Both the position numbers and the translations under genes were made by a program. Positions 13,499-20,330 of a stretch of 36,315 nucleotides of DNA are shown here, piece by piece (position 1 is the stretch's first letter; each line of letters opens with the position of its first letter). Under the pieces are notes generated by a model. It had not been told where the DNA came from. It worked only from the letters and a program-made list of their open reading frames with translations, and made no database searches. Source of the DNA: Bacteroidales bacterium. Its GTDB lineage: Bacteria > Bacteroidota > Bacteroidia > Bacteroidales > PWNQ01. The DNA is taken from positions 1-36,315 of the forward strand of contig JAIPBW010000032.1 of NCBI GenBank assembly GCA_021738505.1, in the 5' to 3' direction.

Positions 13499-13843
13499 TT
13501 ATAATGTTCTATAAGTCATTTCAATTTCTTCTTCTACTCCATCGGTATCAAAGGCATCATAATAATATTGGCCTTCTACTTCTACATAACAATGCGGATC
13601 GCCGTCAAGCTCTGACATCTTAGTTTCATAATTTTCAAATTCATTGGCTAATTCAAAGGACTTATTCATTACAATAATTGAATTAATGCCATTCTCCTTG
13701 AGTAAATCAGTCATTGTTTTTGCAAAGTCAGGGCAATAATCCTCATGGATTTCTTCAGCAGTTTCGAGATCATATTTTCTAAGAATCTCTTACTTCGCGT
13801 TTTCTGCTATTTCTTCGATTTTTGTCCAGTTTGTTGTTTTCAT
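13499..13843 (-). pseudogene. 114-codon gene interrupted by an in-frame TAA
   Basis: Starts MKTTNWTKIEEIAENAK at ATG 13843, immediately followed by TAA at 13792-13790, then continues in the same frame with EILRKYDLETAEEIHEDY and CPDFAKTMTDLLKENG to ...EEIEMTYRTL. Both halves read as one helical acidic protein, so a single base change would restore it. The downstream part can restart at ATG 13714 (71 aa). Promoter and leader are a near copy of those at 15119-15220. Function unknown. Confidence 0.7.
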
Positions 13844-13936
13844 GACTTCAAATTTTTATCGTTTTGTTCTATACAAATATACGCTAAATTTTTCAATTTG
13901 TTGTAATATTTGCAATAAAATTTCATTATTTAGAAT
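13836..13936 (-). repeat. Duplicated promoter-leader, copy A
   Basis: Nearly identical over about 100 bp to 15119-15220. On the minus strand it contains TATATTTG (13881-13874), a -7-like box, then a 30-nt leader ending AATTTGAAGTC before the ATG. No good -33 TTTG at the normal distance. The far end overlaps the tail of the DnaA-IV-like ORF. Confidence 0.85.
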
Positions 13937-14067
13937 GGTTCTAAATTGTTTTCAATTTGCTCAATCTGCATCCTGAAATTGCGATTAGTTTCAAGATGGA
14001 TCTGTATTGTTTTTATTGAGTTTTTGCACTGCCAAATGTTTTCTTTTTTGTATTTGAATAAATTCAT
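13930..14067 (-). CDS. Truncated DnaA domain IV paralogue
   Basis: 45 aa. Its C-terminal 30 residues, KNSIKTIQIHLETNRNFRMQIEQIENNLEPF, parallel LNSIRVIQNYLETDRNFRRQMKQIENNLESF of the full gene at 11903-12232, but the HTH that contacts DNA is missing and replaced by MNLFKYKKENIWQC. It has a clear Shine-Dalgarno (GGAGG) and sits 3 nt after a stop, so it may still be translated. Best read as a partial gene duplication. Confidence 0.65.
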   Translation of the reverse strand: MNLFKYKKENIWQCKNSIKTIQIHLETNRNFRMQIEQIENNLEPF

Positions 14068-14070
14068 ATC

Positions 14071-14322
14071 TCACACCTCCTTAATATTTTCCATAGCCAT
14101 CCATTCACGAAATGTCATCGGCCAAATATCTTCATATTCATTGTTATAATCTTGCCTAAGACACTCCTCACAATAGAACTGAGTCGTATCAAAAGGCAGC
14201 CCGTCCTGGGTTCTGTTTTGAAAAATATAGTAATATTCTGCCGGCTCCCCGCAAAAATAGCAACGATCGCCCGTGTCTGTGTCGAGGCGTTGTTCTGTTT
14301 TGTATTTTTCGTGTAAATTCAT
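14071..14322 (-). CDS. Zinc-ribbon protein, paralogue of 13014-13274
   Basis: 83 aa. CYFCGEPAEYYY then FDTTQFYCEECLRQDYNNEY: two CxxC pairs spaced as in the paralogue, and a matching C-terminus TFREWMAMENIKEV. Both lie just downstream of other short acidic genes, so this segment appears duplicated. Start is the ATG at 14322, after the stop of the small Cys protein. Confidence 0.7.
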   Translation of the reverse strand: MNLHEKYKTEQRLDTDTGDRCYFCGEPAEYYYIFQNRTQDGLPFDTTQFYCEECLRQDYNNEYEDIWPMTFREWMAMENIKEV

Positions 14323-14325
14323 GAT

Positions 14326-14514
14326 TTATTGATTTTTAAGTTCAAAAATATTTTCTAATGCCGCCTCTTGAGCGAACAAGCGTTCGAAAGGCTCAACATC
14401 TTCCATGTAGTTTTCAATAACCTGATCTATACACATATCGCAGAGCAATATTAACTGCCCGTTTTCACGGGTGTAGTGGGTGACCGTACGGCCGTGTTGA
14501 TTACAAGTTTTCAT
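14326..14514 (-). CDS. 62-aa small zinc-binding protein
   Basis: MKTCNQHGRTVTHYTRENGQ followed by LILLCDMCIDQVIENY: C..H and C..C spaced about 20 residues apart suggest one zinc site. Overlaps the upstream gene by 14 nt. Role unknown. Confidence 0.65.
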   Translation of the reverse strand: MKTCNQHGRTVTHYTRENGQLILLCDMCIDQVIENYMEDVEPFERLFAQEAALENIFELKNQ

Positions 14515-14698
14515 GATTGTCTGCTTTTAAGATTTCGCTATACGCTTGAGAAAGTTTAAGATAGAATTCAGCTTCTTTACGCCATAATTCTCTACTTTCT
14601 TTACTGCCATTCGTCATTGCATAATTCCATGAACGCCTGGCATCGTCGGCACTGGATTCTGCTTTTGACCTTATTTCTCTTCTTTTTTCTTCTGACAT
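14501..14698 (-). CDS. 65-aa helical protein, unknown
   Basis: MSEEKRREIRSKAESSADDA then a long charged amphipathic helix to ...YSEILKADNHENL. Starts 2 nt after the Imm5-like gene. No family recognised. Confidence 0.65.
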   Translation of the reverse strand: MSEEKRREIRSKAESSADDARRSWNYAMTNGSKESRELWRKEAEFYLKLSQAYSEILKADNHENL

Positions 14699-14700
14699 AA

Positions 14701-15126
14701 CTAATTGATTTTTTTCAAAACTTCATCAGTCAAGATTTTTCTACAAATGTCTGCTGTTTGTTTTTGATTGTTTTCTTTTGCAACAGCAGCAGCAGCAGCA
14801 TCATCAGCAACAGCAGCAGCATAAGCAGTAGCATCAGTTAAGTCTTTTTGACTTGCTTTATAATTACCATATTTTTTCGCAACTTCAACTGCTTTTCTGC
14901 TTCTTTCATCTCTCATGAGGTGAATCACAGTTTCAGCACAGAGCGCTTTTGCAAGCGTCAATTTTCTATGATCAACTTTCAATCTTTGAGCAATCCACAG
15001 CATCCAATCCCCGCGCTGACAAGCATTCCATGCTGCTTCAAAAGACTCATAATTTTTCGTAAATTCAATAGCTTCTTTGCAAGAATCGAATTTTTTTAGC
15101 ATTTTAATCATTTCTTGTGTTTTCAT
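14701..15126 (-). CDS. Imm5-like protein with alanine-rich segment
   Basis: 141 aa. The core EAIEFTKNYESFEAAWNACQRGDWMLWIA, LTLAKALCAETVIHLM and DERSRKAVEVAKKYGNYKAS matches the Imm5-type family first described as immunity proteins of polymorphic toxins and also common in phages. Residues about 98-118 are an alanine-rich run (AYAAAVADDAAAAAVA) encoded by CAG/GCA triplets, a variable spot in this family. It has the duplicated promoter-leader B directly upstream. Its phage role is unknown; protection against host toxins is only a guess. Confidence 0.75.
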   Translation of the reverse strand: MKTQEMIKMLKKFDSCKEAIEFTKNYESFEAAWNACQRGDWMLWIAQRLKVDHRKLTLAKALCAETVIHLMRDERSRKAVEVAKKYGNYKASQKDLTDATAYAAAVADDAAAAAVAKENNQKQTADICRKILTDEVLKKIN

Positions 15127-15220
15127 GACTTCAAATTTTTATCGTTTTGTTCTTTTACAAATATACGCTAAATTTTTCAATTTGTTGTAATATTTGCAAT
15201 AAAATTTCATTATTTAGAAT
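15119..15220 (-). repeat. Duplicated promoter-leader, copy B
   Basis: Nearly identical to 13836-13936, differing mainly by CTTTTA versus CTATA. Minus-strand TATATTTG box at 15165-15158 and the same AATTTGAAGTC leader before the ATG of the Imm5-like gene. Direct repeats this close could recombine and delete 14 kb-region genes between them (about 1.3 kb). Confidence 0.85.
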
Positions 15221-15224
15221 TAAT

Positions 15225-15473
15225 TTAAATAGTTTCAAAATAAAATACACCAATAAAAGGTTTATTTTCAGTTATTTCAAAATACGAAGCGACTTTTAGG
15301 AGGTATTGTTTTCTCTTGATAGACTTTTCAACCTTCGGATTTTTTGGCAAAGCAGCAAGGCGTTTATGTAATGTTAAAACCCTTTCCCTATATTCGCTGT
15401 CTATTTGATACCAGCAGGCCTGGATCTTAGTATTTGGATTTGCTTGATTTTTTGTGATTAGTTGTTTTTGCAT
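15225..15473 (-). CDS. 82-aa basic protein, unknown
   Basis: MQKQLITKNQANPNTKIQAC then YRERVLTLHKRLAALPKNPKVEKSIKRKQY: strongly basic centre and a hydrophobic C-terminal strand (FIGVFYFETI). Starts 2 nt after the methyltransferase. No family recognised. Confidence 0.6.
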   Translation of the reverse strand: MQKQLITKNQANPNTKIQACWYQIDSEYRERVLTLHKRLAALPKNPKVEKSIKRKQYLLKVASYFEITENKPFIGVFYFETI

Positions 15474-15475
15474 GA

Positions 15476-16132
15476 TTAGAATAGTTTTTGTTGCGCTGTA
15501 TGGGTTTTAAATCGCTTCATGGCGGCATCATAATAATCTCGATCTATTTCATAAGCGTCAAGATCAAAACCATAATTCCAACAGGCAATAGCAATGGAGC
15601 CGCTGCCAAGATGGGTATCGAGTATTTTGTTGCCGGGTTTGGCGTAGTTGTGGAGAAGCCATTGGTAAAGGGCAACGGGTTTTTGGGTGGGGTGGATGCG
15701 GGTTTCTTTGTTTTTGCCCATTTTTTGTTGAATAAAACCACTCCACGTATATTTAAAAATCCTTATTGGACTCTTAAATGATGTCCAAGCTAACTCGGCA
15801 TCCGCAAAATCTGAATCCCCATTGTTTTTATCCCAAATTATATAACATGAAGTTCCTTTCAGATTATAGTAATTGCCTCCCCAGATTATTTGATTTTTAG
15901 ATACCCTAAATAATTCATCAAAATAATCATTAGTCGGAGTTCGGTCATCCCATTTTCCTTTTTTGTATTTTTTTGGTTTTCTATACAAACCTCCACCTTC
16001 ACCAAGCGATTGATTTCCTATCTTTATCCCATAAGGCGGATCGACCAAAGCCAAATCCCAATAATTATCCGGGTATTCCTTTATAGCCTTCTCCCCATCG
16101 CCGAGGTTTAAATTGATTGTTGGTTTTCTCAT
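15476..16132 (-). CDS. DNA adenine/cytosine-N4 methyltransferase
   Basis: 218 aa from ATG 16132, which overlaps the upstream stop (TGATG). Catalytic motif IV is DLALVDPPYG (about 28-37). The C-terminal part has HPTQKPVALYQWLL followed by the SAM-binding motif I as ILDTHLGSGSIAIAC. With IV before I this is a beta-type enzyme; DPPY suggests N6-adenine. No restriction partner is present, so it most likely modifies phage DNA against host restriction. Target site cannot be read from the sequence. Confidence 0.9.
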   Translation of the reverse strand: MRKPTINLNLGDGEKAIKEYPDNYWDLALVDPPYGIKIGNQSLGEGGGLYRKPKKYKKGKWDDRTPTNDYFDELFRVSKNQIIWGGNYYNLKGTSCYIIWDKNNGDSDFADAELAWTSFKSPIRIFKYTWSGFIQQKMGKNKETRIHPTQKPVALYQWLLHNYAKPGNKILDTHLGSGSIAIACWNYGFDLDAYEIDRDYYDAAMKRFKTHTAQQKLF

Positions 16133-16344
16133 CAAAACATCTTTAATTGCTCACTCTCAGGATTCCCATATATAATTTCACGGTCTTTGAACAACTCCTC
16201 AATCCGCCCATGAAATATTTGGCCTTTCCACCCGGTTTCGTTGCGATAGTAACCAATATTATGCGACCACCACCGGGCCATGACTGTTTGGCGGCCTGCT
16301 CCGTCTGGCTTGGATCTTATTTCCAGGTAAATTTTGGGTTTCAT
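16132..16344 (-). CDS. 70-aa protein, unknown
   Basis: Starts MKPKIYLEIRSKPDGAGRQT at ATG 16344, 2 nt after the upstream stop; the in-frame extension to 16371 would overlap that gene. Tryptophan-rich (RWWSHNIGYYRNETGWKG). Coupled to the methyltransferase. Perhaps an accessory of it, but no family is recognised. Confidence 0.65.
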   Translation of the reverse strand: MKPKIYLEIRSKPDGAGRQTVMARWWSHNIGYYRNETGWKGQIFHGRIEELFKDREIIYGNPESEQLKMF

Positions 16345-16346
16345 AG

Positions 16347-16496
16347 CTACCACTGTATTTGAATATTCCACTTTAGCCAGCCGATAAAAATTATATGGTT
16401 AATCGGATTGTTAGGATACCATACTGCTGGCTCTGGCATGTAGCTTATTGATGGGAGTATATCCCAGTAAGTTTGGTTTACGAATTTGATTTTCAT
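16347..16496 (-). CDS. 49-aa aromatic-rich protein
   Basis: MKIKFVNQTYWDILPSISYM followed by PEPAVWYPNNPINHIIFIGWLKWNIQIQW and TAG. Six aromatic-rich blocks and tight spacing to both neighbours support it. Function unknown. Confidence 0.6.
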   Translation of the reverse strand: MKIKFVNQTYWDILPSISYMPEPAVWYPNNPINHIIFIGWLKWNIQIQW

Positions 16497-16500
16497 AATC

Positions 16501-16635
16501 TCAATTTTTTACAAATTTTTTAATGCTAATATTTGCTATTTTCCCCGTGCCCTGCTTATCTCTTTCTATTGATTTTTGGCACATACGGCGGATACGGGCG
16601 CAGGTGCGGGCGGGGTTGGTGTAAAAAAGTTTCAT
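16501..16635 (-). CDS. 44-aa basic protein
   Basis: MKLFYTNPARTCARIRRMCQ then KSIERDKQGTGKIANISIKKFVKN. Overlaps the upstream gene by ATGA and ends 4 nt before the next start, which supports it as a gene. Very basic; nucleic-acid binding is possible. Confidence 0.6.
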   Translation of the reverse strand: MKLFYTNPARTCARIRRMCQKSIERDKQGTGKIANISIKKFVKN

Positions 16636-16937
16636 ATCTCTTTAATTTTTGGATCAACAATAACATCAAAATAATTTGAATATCCCATTTCTGACCACTC
16701 TTCATCGGTATAATTGCTACGTTCTGCTATTGTGTCCAGATACAGCCGCTCTTTCAATTCATATATCGCGAATCCTTCGGCGTCGAGAGGGATTCCATCT
16801 TCATTTCCTTTGTGATCATGGATTACTTCTTCAATAGCTTCCCTAGCTTCTTCTATTGTCTCATAGGTTTCATGATCTCCTTCAAACGGATCAATTACGA
16901 GATACTTTTCTTTTTTGTTTAATTGTTCTGGTGTCAT
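16632..16937 (-). CDS. 101-aa acidic protein, unknown
   Basis: MTPEQLNKKEKYLVIDPFEG with EEAREAIEEVIHDHKGNEDGIPLDAEGFAIYELKERL; strongly acidic, which could mean DNA mimicry but is common in phage early proteins. Start fixed by a Shine-Dalgarno GGAGG 6 nt upstream (GGAGGCTATTATG), a leader shared with the next two genes. Confidence 0.7.
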   Translation of the reverse strand: MTPEQLNKKEKYLVIDPFEGDHETYETIEEAREAIEEVIHDHKGNEDGIPLDAEGFAIYELKERLYLDTIAERSNYTDEEWSEMGYSNYFDVIVDPKIKEI

Positions 16938-16951
16938 AATAGCCTCCTTAT

Positions 16952-17185
16952 TTATTCATCGTATTCATCTCTTATATCTGCCGCTAATTCAGGGTAAGTA
17001 TCTTCAATCTCATCTGCATATTTCAGAATAGCTTTTTGAGATGCTTTTAAATGTGCTGGGTCTCCTGTCCCGAACACCTTTAATACAAAGTATTCATTTT
17101 GAGGGTCAACTGGCGTTCCGTCTGCATGTTGTATATGATACTTTTTATGCAAACCTTTTGGATTTTCTTCTTTTGATTCTAACAT
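16952..17185 (-). CDS. 77-aa conserved phage protein, unknown
   Basis: KKYHIQHADGTPVDPQNEYFVLKVFGTGDP followed by HLKASQKAILKYADEIEDTYPELAADI: this DG.P.DP...YFVL...GDP..L.AS..A...YA..I......LA pattern is a frequent small phage protein of unknown role. Start set by GGAGGTTATTATG. Confidence 0.7.
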   Translation of the reverse strand: MLESKEENPKGLHKKYHIQHADGTPVDPQNEYFVLKVFGTGDPAHLKASQKAILKYADEIEDTYPELAADIRDEYDE

Positions 17186-17195
17186 AATAACCTCC

Positions 17196-17423
17196 TTATT
17201 TTAAATATTTACATTTTCTTAAAAGACATGACATTACATCTTTATGTTTATAATTACAATTTTTACAGACTTCATTCTCTGCCTTTTTTATTATACTATT
17301 CCTGTATTCCAGAAACTTTTCAGCTTCTTCTTTATATATTTCATAATCTTCTGATGGTACATTAATAGTCCTTTCGTCTAACCATGCTGAAAATTCTACT
17401 AATATTCTTTTTAAAGGGTGCAT
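17196..17423 (-). CDS. 75-aa cysteine-containing protein, unknown
   Basis: Start taken at ATG 17423 (MHPLKRILVEFSAWLDERTI) because the GGAGG just upstream would otherwise be coding. The C-terminus has C..C......C....C (EVCKNCNYKHKDVMSCLLRKCKY), a likely zinc site. The N-terminal 50 aa are an amphipathic helix pair. Confidence 0.65.
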   Translation of the reverse strand: MHPLKRILVEFSAWLDERTINVPSEDYEIYKEEAEKFLEYRNSIIKKAENEVCKNCNYKHKDVMSCLLRKCKYLK

Positions 17424-17444
17424 AATAGCCTCCATATTTTTAGC

Positions 17445-18827
17445 TTAAAACTGTGCTTCTGTTTGTTGATGATTGTCAAAATCGTATATACGGGTTATGC
17501 TTTCATTGTGCCTGAATTTGACCGTACCTACTCGTCCATTACGCTGCTTTGCCACAATGATTTCCCCCATATTTTCTGTGCTGTTTATATCTTTGTATCC
17601 GACCTCTTCAGGTCCAAACCCATAATAAGCCGGCCGGTAAGTGAGCAATACCAAGTCCGCGTCTTGTTCTATTGCTCCAGATTCTCTCAAGTCTGAAAGT
17701 TGCGGGCGTTTATCGCCGCCTCTTTTTTCACATTCTCGATTAAGCTGCATAATAAGTATTACAGGCACATTCAAGTCTTTCGCCACCTGCTTTGATTTTT
17801 GACTAATATATCTTACTTCCTGTTCGCGGCTCTTGAATTTCATCCCGGAAGCATCCACGAGTTGTCCATAATCAATAATGATAAAATCACATTGCTCGTT
17901 TTTCTGCTTTATTATTGCCCGGCTTCTGATATATTCCATAGTTACCCCGGAAGTATCATCTATTGTTATGCCTTTATCCAATAGATTGTTAGCCGCAGTT
18001 TCGATTTTGTCTTTTTCATCTGAATTAAGAAACCCCGACCGGAACCGCTCCATTGATACATTTGCCTTCATACATAATATACGATCTACAAGCCTAACCC
18101 CGGTCATTTCCAAAGAAAACAAAAGCGGGTGGTGATCATCCTCAATGGCCTCTCCAATTGATTGCAAAGCCATAGCAGTCTTCCCCATAGATGGCCGGCC
18201 GGCCAAAACAACAAGATCGCCTTTCTGAAAGCCATTAGTCATCTTTGTGAGGTTTAGTATAGGAGTTCTTATTCCTGATACCTTACCTTGCTTCGCCAGT
18301 TCTTCTCTTTCTTCATAATCCTGAAGTGATTGCAAGACCAAATCTTTAAATTCTGGGGTTCCCATCCCTTTTGTGAGTGTCTCTATTATTTTTTCAGTAC
18401 CACTGTTAATATGGCCTATCGTTTCGTTTATATCAGTGTTGAGATCAAAGGCCATATTCATAGCCTCATAATTGATTCTTATCATTTTTCTGGCTGCATA
18501 CTTTTGAAGAATGATAAGGCTGTGATGTTCAATATGAGATGAGGTAGCAATTGATGACATGAGTTGAGTAAGGTAGACCGGCCCGCCGATTCTACTAAGG
18601 TCATTACCAAGCTTTTCTTGTACCGTCAGAACGTCAATTTCTTCATTGTCCTGGTCAAGATCACAAATGGCCTTATAAATCTTTTGATGCGATTCTTTGA
18701 AGAAAGCATTCGGTGTCAGTTTATCTCTGACAATATACAAAGCATCTTTTTCGAGTAATATCGCTCCTAACACGGCTTTTTCAAGGTCAACCGCCTGGGG
18801 TGGTGTTTTGTCTATATCTGTATTCAT
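17445..18827 (-). CDS. dnaB: DnaB-type replicative helicase
   Basis: 460 aa, the normal DnaB length. N-terminal domain PPQAVDLEKAVLGAILLEKDA (about 9-29) with HQKIYKAICDL; linker helix; RecA-like C-terminal domain with Walker A GRPSMGKTA (about 208-216), FSLEM, Walker B IIIDYGQLV, QLNRECEKRGGDKRPQLSDLRESGAIEQDADLV and the arginine-finger region KQRNGRVGTV. It unwinds the phage fork; with no phage polymerase or primase visible, host enzymes must join it. Coupled by ATGA to the gene upstream. Confidence 0.95.
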   Translation of the reverse strand: MNTDIDKTPPQAVDLEKAVLGAILLEKDALYIVRDKLTPNAFFKESHQKIYKAICDLDQDNEEIDVLTVQEKLGNDLSRIGGPVYLTQLMSSIATSSHIEHHSLIILQKYAARKMIRINYEAMNMAFDLNTDINETIGHINSGTEKIIETLTKGMGTPEFKDLVLQSLQDYEEREELAKQGKVSGIRTPILNLTKMTNGFQKGDLVVLAGRPSMGKTAMALQSIGEAIEDDHHPLLFSLEMTGVRLVDRILCMKANVSMERFRSGFLNSDEKDKIETAANNLLDKGITIDDTSGVTMEYIRSRAIIKQKNEQCDFIIIDYGQLVDASGMKFKSREQEVRYISQKSKQVAKDLNVPVILIMQLNRECEKRGGDKRPQLSDLRESGAIEQDADLVLLTYRPAYYGFGPEEVGYKDINSTENMGEIIVAKQRNGRVGTVKFRHNESITRIYDFDNHQQTEAQF

Positions 18828-19063
18828 TGGTTTTCCTGGTTTATCATTTCATCAGCTATTTTGTAAGCTTTGTCTGCCAAATTTTTTATTTCGATACTTG
18901 AATTTACTCTCTCAGACGACAATAGTCCTTCCATCGCTTTACAAGCTGCATAGAATCGTTTGGACATGCCAGGCTGTGAGTTATTATAAGTTCTACCTCC
19001 ACCTTCACTCATTCTTTCTCCTATTGCCCTGGGGAATGCTGATTTGTTGTTTTGTTGTGACAT
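18824..19063 (-). CDS. 79-aa protein between initiator and helicase, unknown
   Basis: Starts MSQQNNKSAFPRAIGERMSE and ends in a helical acidic tail (KAYKIADEMINQENQ). Its place between the replication protein and helicase, with ATGA overlap to the latter, makes a helicase-loading or accessory role possible, but there is no motif to prove it. Confidence 0.6.
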   Translation of the reverse strand: MSQQNNKSAFPRAIGERMSEGGGRTYNNSQPGMSKRFYAACKAMEGLLSSERVNSSIEIKNLADKAYKIADEMINQENQ

Positions 19064-19090
19064 AATTATCTAATTTTTAGGTTTGTATTC

Positions 19091-19777
19091 TTAATCTACA
19101 TTTGGTATATGTCGGCCGGTGTTTTGGTTGCTTTGCTGTCTGTTTTTGCTTTGCAATTCAAATATCCCGGCATAATTATTTGCAATTGATTGGTCTATTA
19201 TTTTTTGTGCTTTTTCCGGGTCACCGTTTGACATTCTATATAGCTTTGAGTAAAATTTTTTGCGACTCATTTGATTTTTATATGATTCTTTTCGGTCTTT
19301 TTTGTATTGGAACCATTCTATTAGGATGTTTTTATAAGATTCTTTGAAGTCAAAATCCAAAATATTATTCTTAATTTCTTTCCTTTCTTCCTTTCTTAAA
19401 GTGTTGCCCTTTGCTTGCCCTTTGCTTGCCCTTTGCTTGTCTGTCTGCTTGCCCTCTTTTTCATCTATGTTGTTATATTGATCATAATTACAGATAGTTA
19501 TGATTGAAAATTGGTTGCCGCTTTGCTTGTCTATTTCTCCGGTTTTTTGTAATTTTTGTAAAGAATTCCTTATTTGTTTTATAGACAACTTAGTTTCAAA
19601 GGATAATGAATGAAGCCCTGTAATTAGTTGACCTCTTTTAATTTTTATACCATGCCAACTATTTTCTTTATAATTGGCCTTCAGCAATAAATGTATGAAA
19701 AGAACCTTTGTGTTAATATCATCATACCATTCCCATTGAAGAAATTGCCTATATAGTTTGATCCAGCCATTATTCAT
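19091..19777 (-). CDS. Winged-helix replication initiation-type protein
   Basis: 228 aa. The N-terminal MNNGWIKLYRQFLQWEWYDD then VLFIHLLLKANYK, GIKIKRGQLITGLHSLS, LSIKQIRNSLQKLQKTGEID and FSIITICNYDQYN is the typical start of phage replication proteins with a winged helix (DnaD/RepA-like). The linker contains three 11-bp repeats. The C-terminal YKNILIEWFQYKKDRKESYKNQMS and IIDQSIANNYAGIF resemble the DnaD-like helical region. Probably binds the origin and loads the helicase encoded two genes later. Confidence 0.75.
   Translation of the reverse strand: MNNGWIKLYRQFLQWEWYDDINTKVLFIHLLLKANYKENSWHGIKIKRGQLITGLHSLSFETKLSIKQIRNSLQKLQKTGEIDKQSGNQFSIITICNYDQYNNIDEKEGKQTDKQRASKGQAKGNTLRKEERKEIKNNILDFDFKESYKNILIEWFQYKKDRKESYKNQMSRKKFYSKLYRMSNGDPEKAQKIIDQSIANNYAGIFELQSKNRQQSNQNTGRHIPNVD
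19405..19437. repeat. Three tandem 11-bp repeats in the replication-protein gene
   Basis: TGCCCTTTGCT three times without interruption. Because 11 is not a multiple of 3, each unit is read in a different frame (KQR-ASKG-QAKG), and three units together keep the gene open. Loss or gain of one unit would shift the frame. Confidence 0.9.
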
Positions 19778-19829
19778 GGATTTGTTTTTTACATTTGTTA
19801 TAAAAAGTTACAAGTCAGTACAAAAAATA

Positions 19830-19985
19830 TTACTTCTCCTTTACAAAGGTAGCACTACCGACTTTCTTTTTTTCGAATTTACCTTCTTTAATCCACTGAT
19901 GAATCGTTTTGAGTGTAACCCCATACATTTCAGCGGCTTTTTTAAGGCTATAATATTTTTTCTCTTGAAAAATTAAAGTGTCCAT
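19830..19985 (-). CDS. HTH excisionase/MerR-type DNA-binding protein
   Basis: 51 aa. YYSLKKAAEMYGVTLKTIHQ then WIKEGKFEKKKVGSATFVKEK is the HTH_17/excisionase pattern: an AAE-x-GVT turn, W-I-x-x-G and a wing. It is the first gene of the leftward operon, next to the divergent control region, so it is the best candidate for the early regulator. With no integrase present a true excisionase role is unlikely. Confidence 0.8.
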   Translation of the reverse strand: MDTLIFQEKKYYSLKKAAEMYGVTLKTIHQWIKEGKFEKKKVGSATFVKEK

Positions 19986-20009
19986 ATATTTTTTTTATGA
20001 TGTTTGATG

Positions 20010-20039
20010 CAAATATAAGTAATATTTTGTAACCACAAA
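20010..20039 (-). promoter_or_regulatory. Main leftward promoter
   Basis: Minus strand TTTG (20039-20036), 18 nt, TATATTTG (20017-20010). Start of transcription expected near 20004, about 20 nt before the HTH gene. Drives the early operon. Confidence 0.7.
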
Positions 20040-20100
20040 AACATTTCCCCAATTTTTTTACAATAAATTTTTAATATCCTAATATCCACCACTCTAAAAT

Positions 20101-20108
20101 TAAATTTG
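20101..20108 (+). promoter_or_regulatory. Possible rightward -7 box
   Basis: TAAATTTG matches TAnnTTTG and lies 55 nt before the 53-aa gene at 20164. A good -33 TTTG at 19-21 nt upstream is lacking, so an activator may be needed. The AT-rich interval 20018-20163 between divergent genes is also a plausible origin region, though no iterons are seen. Confidence 0.4.
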
Positions 20109-20163
20109 TATTTGTCTAAAATATTTCGTAAACTTGAAGCGTTTGAAATAGAAATTATTGAAT

Positions 20164-20325
20164 ATGAACCTACACATAGAACCTTATTATTCATCAAATA
20201 ATAATACTTTATTTCCTGATTATATGCTTGTTGATGATAACAGGTATATTTGGCTTATAAGTAGTTTTGATGAATGTATGAGGTTTGTGTATGGTAATGA
20301 ATGGAAGTATGAATTTACTAATTAA
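20164..20325 (+). CDS. 53-aa protein before the packaging genes, unknown
   Basis: MNLHIEPYYSSNNNTLFPDY then MLVDDNRYIWLISSFDECMRFVYGNEWKYEFTN. Tryptophan- and tyrosine-rich. First gene of the rightward operon, followed by the GC-rich hairpin at 20331. No family recognised. Confidence 0.6.
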   Translation: MNLHIEPYYSSNNNTLFPDYMLVDDNRYIWLISSFDECMRFVYGNEWKYEFTN

Positions 20326-20330
20326 ATAAG

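Noticed and set aside
19973-20197. Minus-strand 74-codon ORF in the divergent control region
   Set aside because: It covers the leftward promoter and the 5' part of the 53-aa rightward gene, and its sequence is low complexity.
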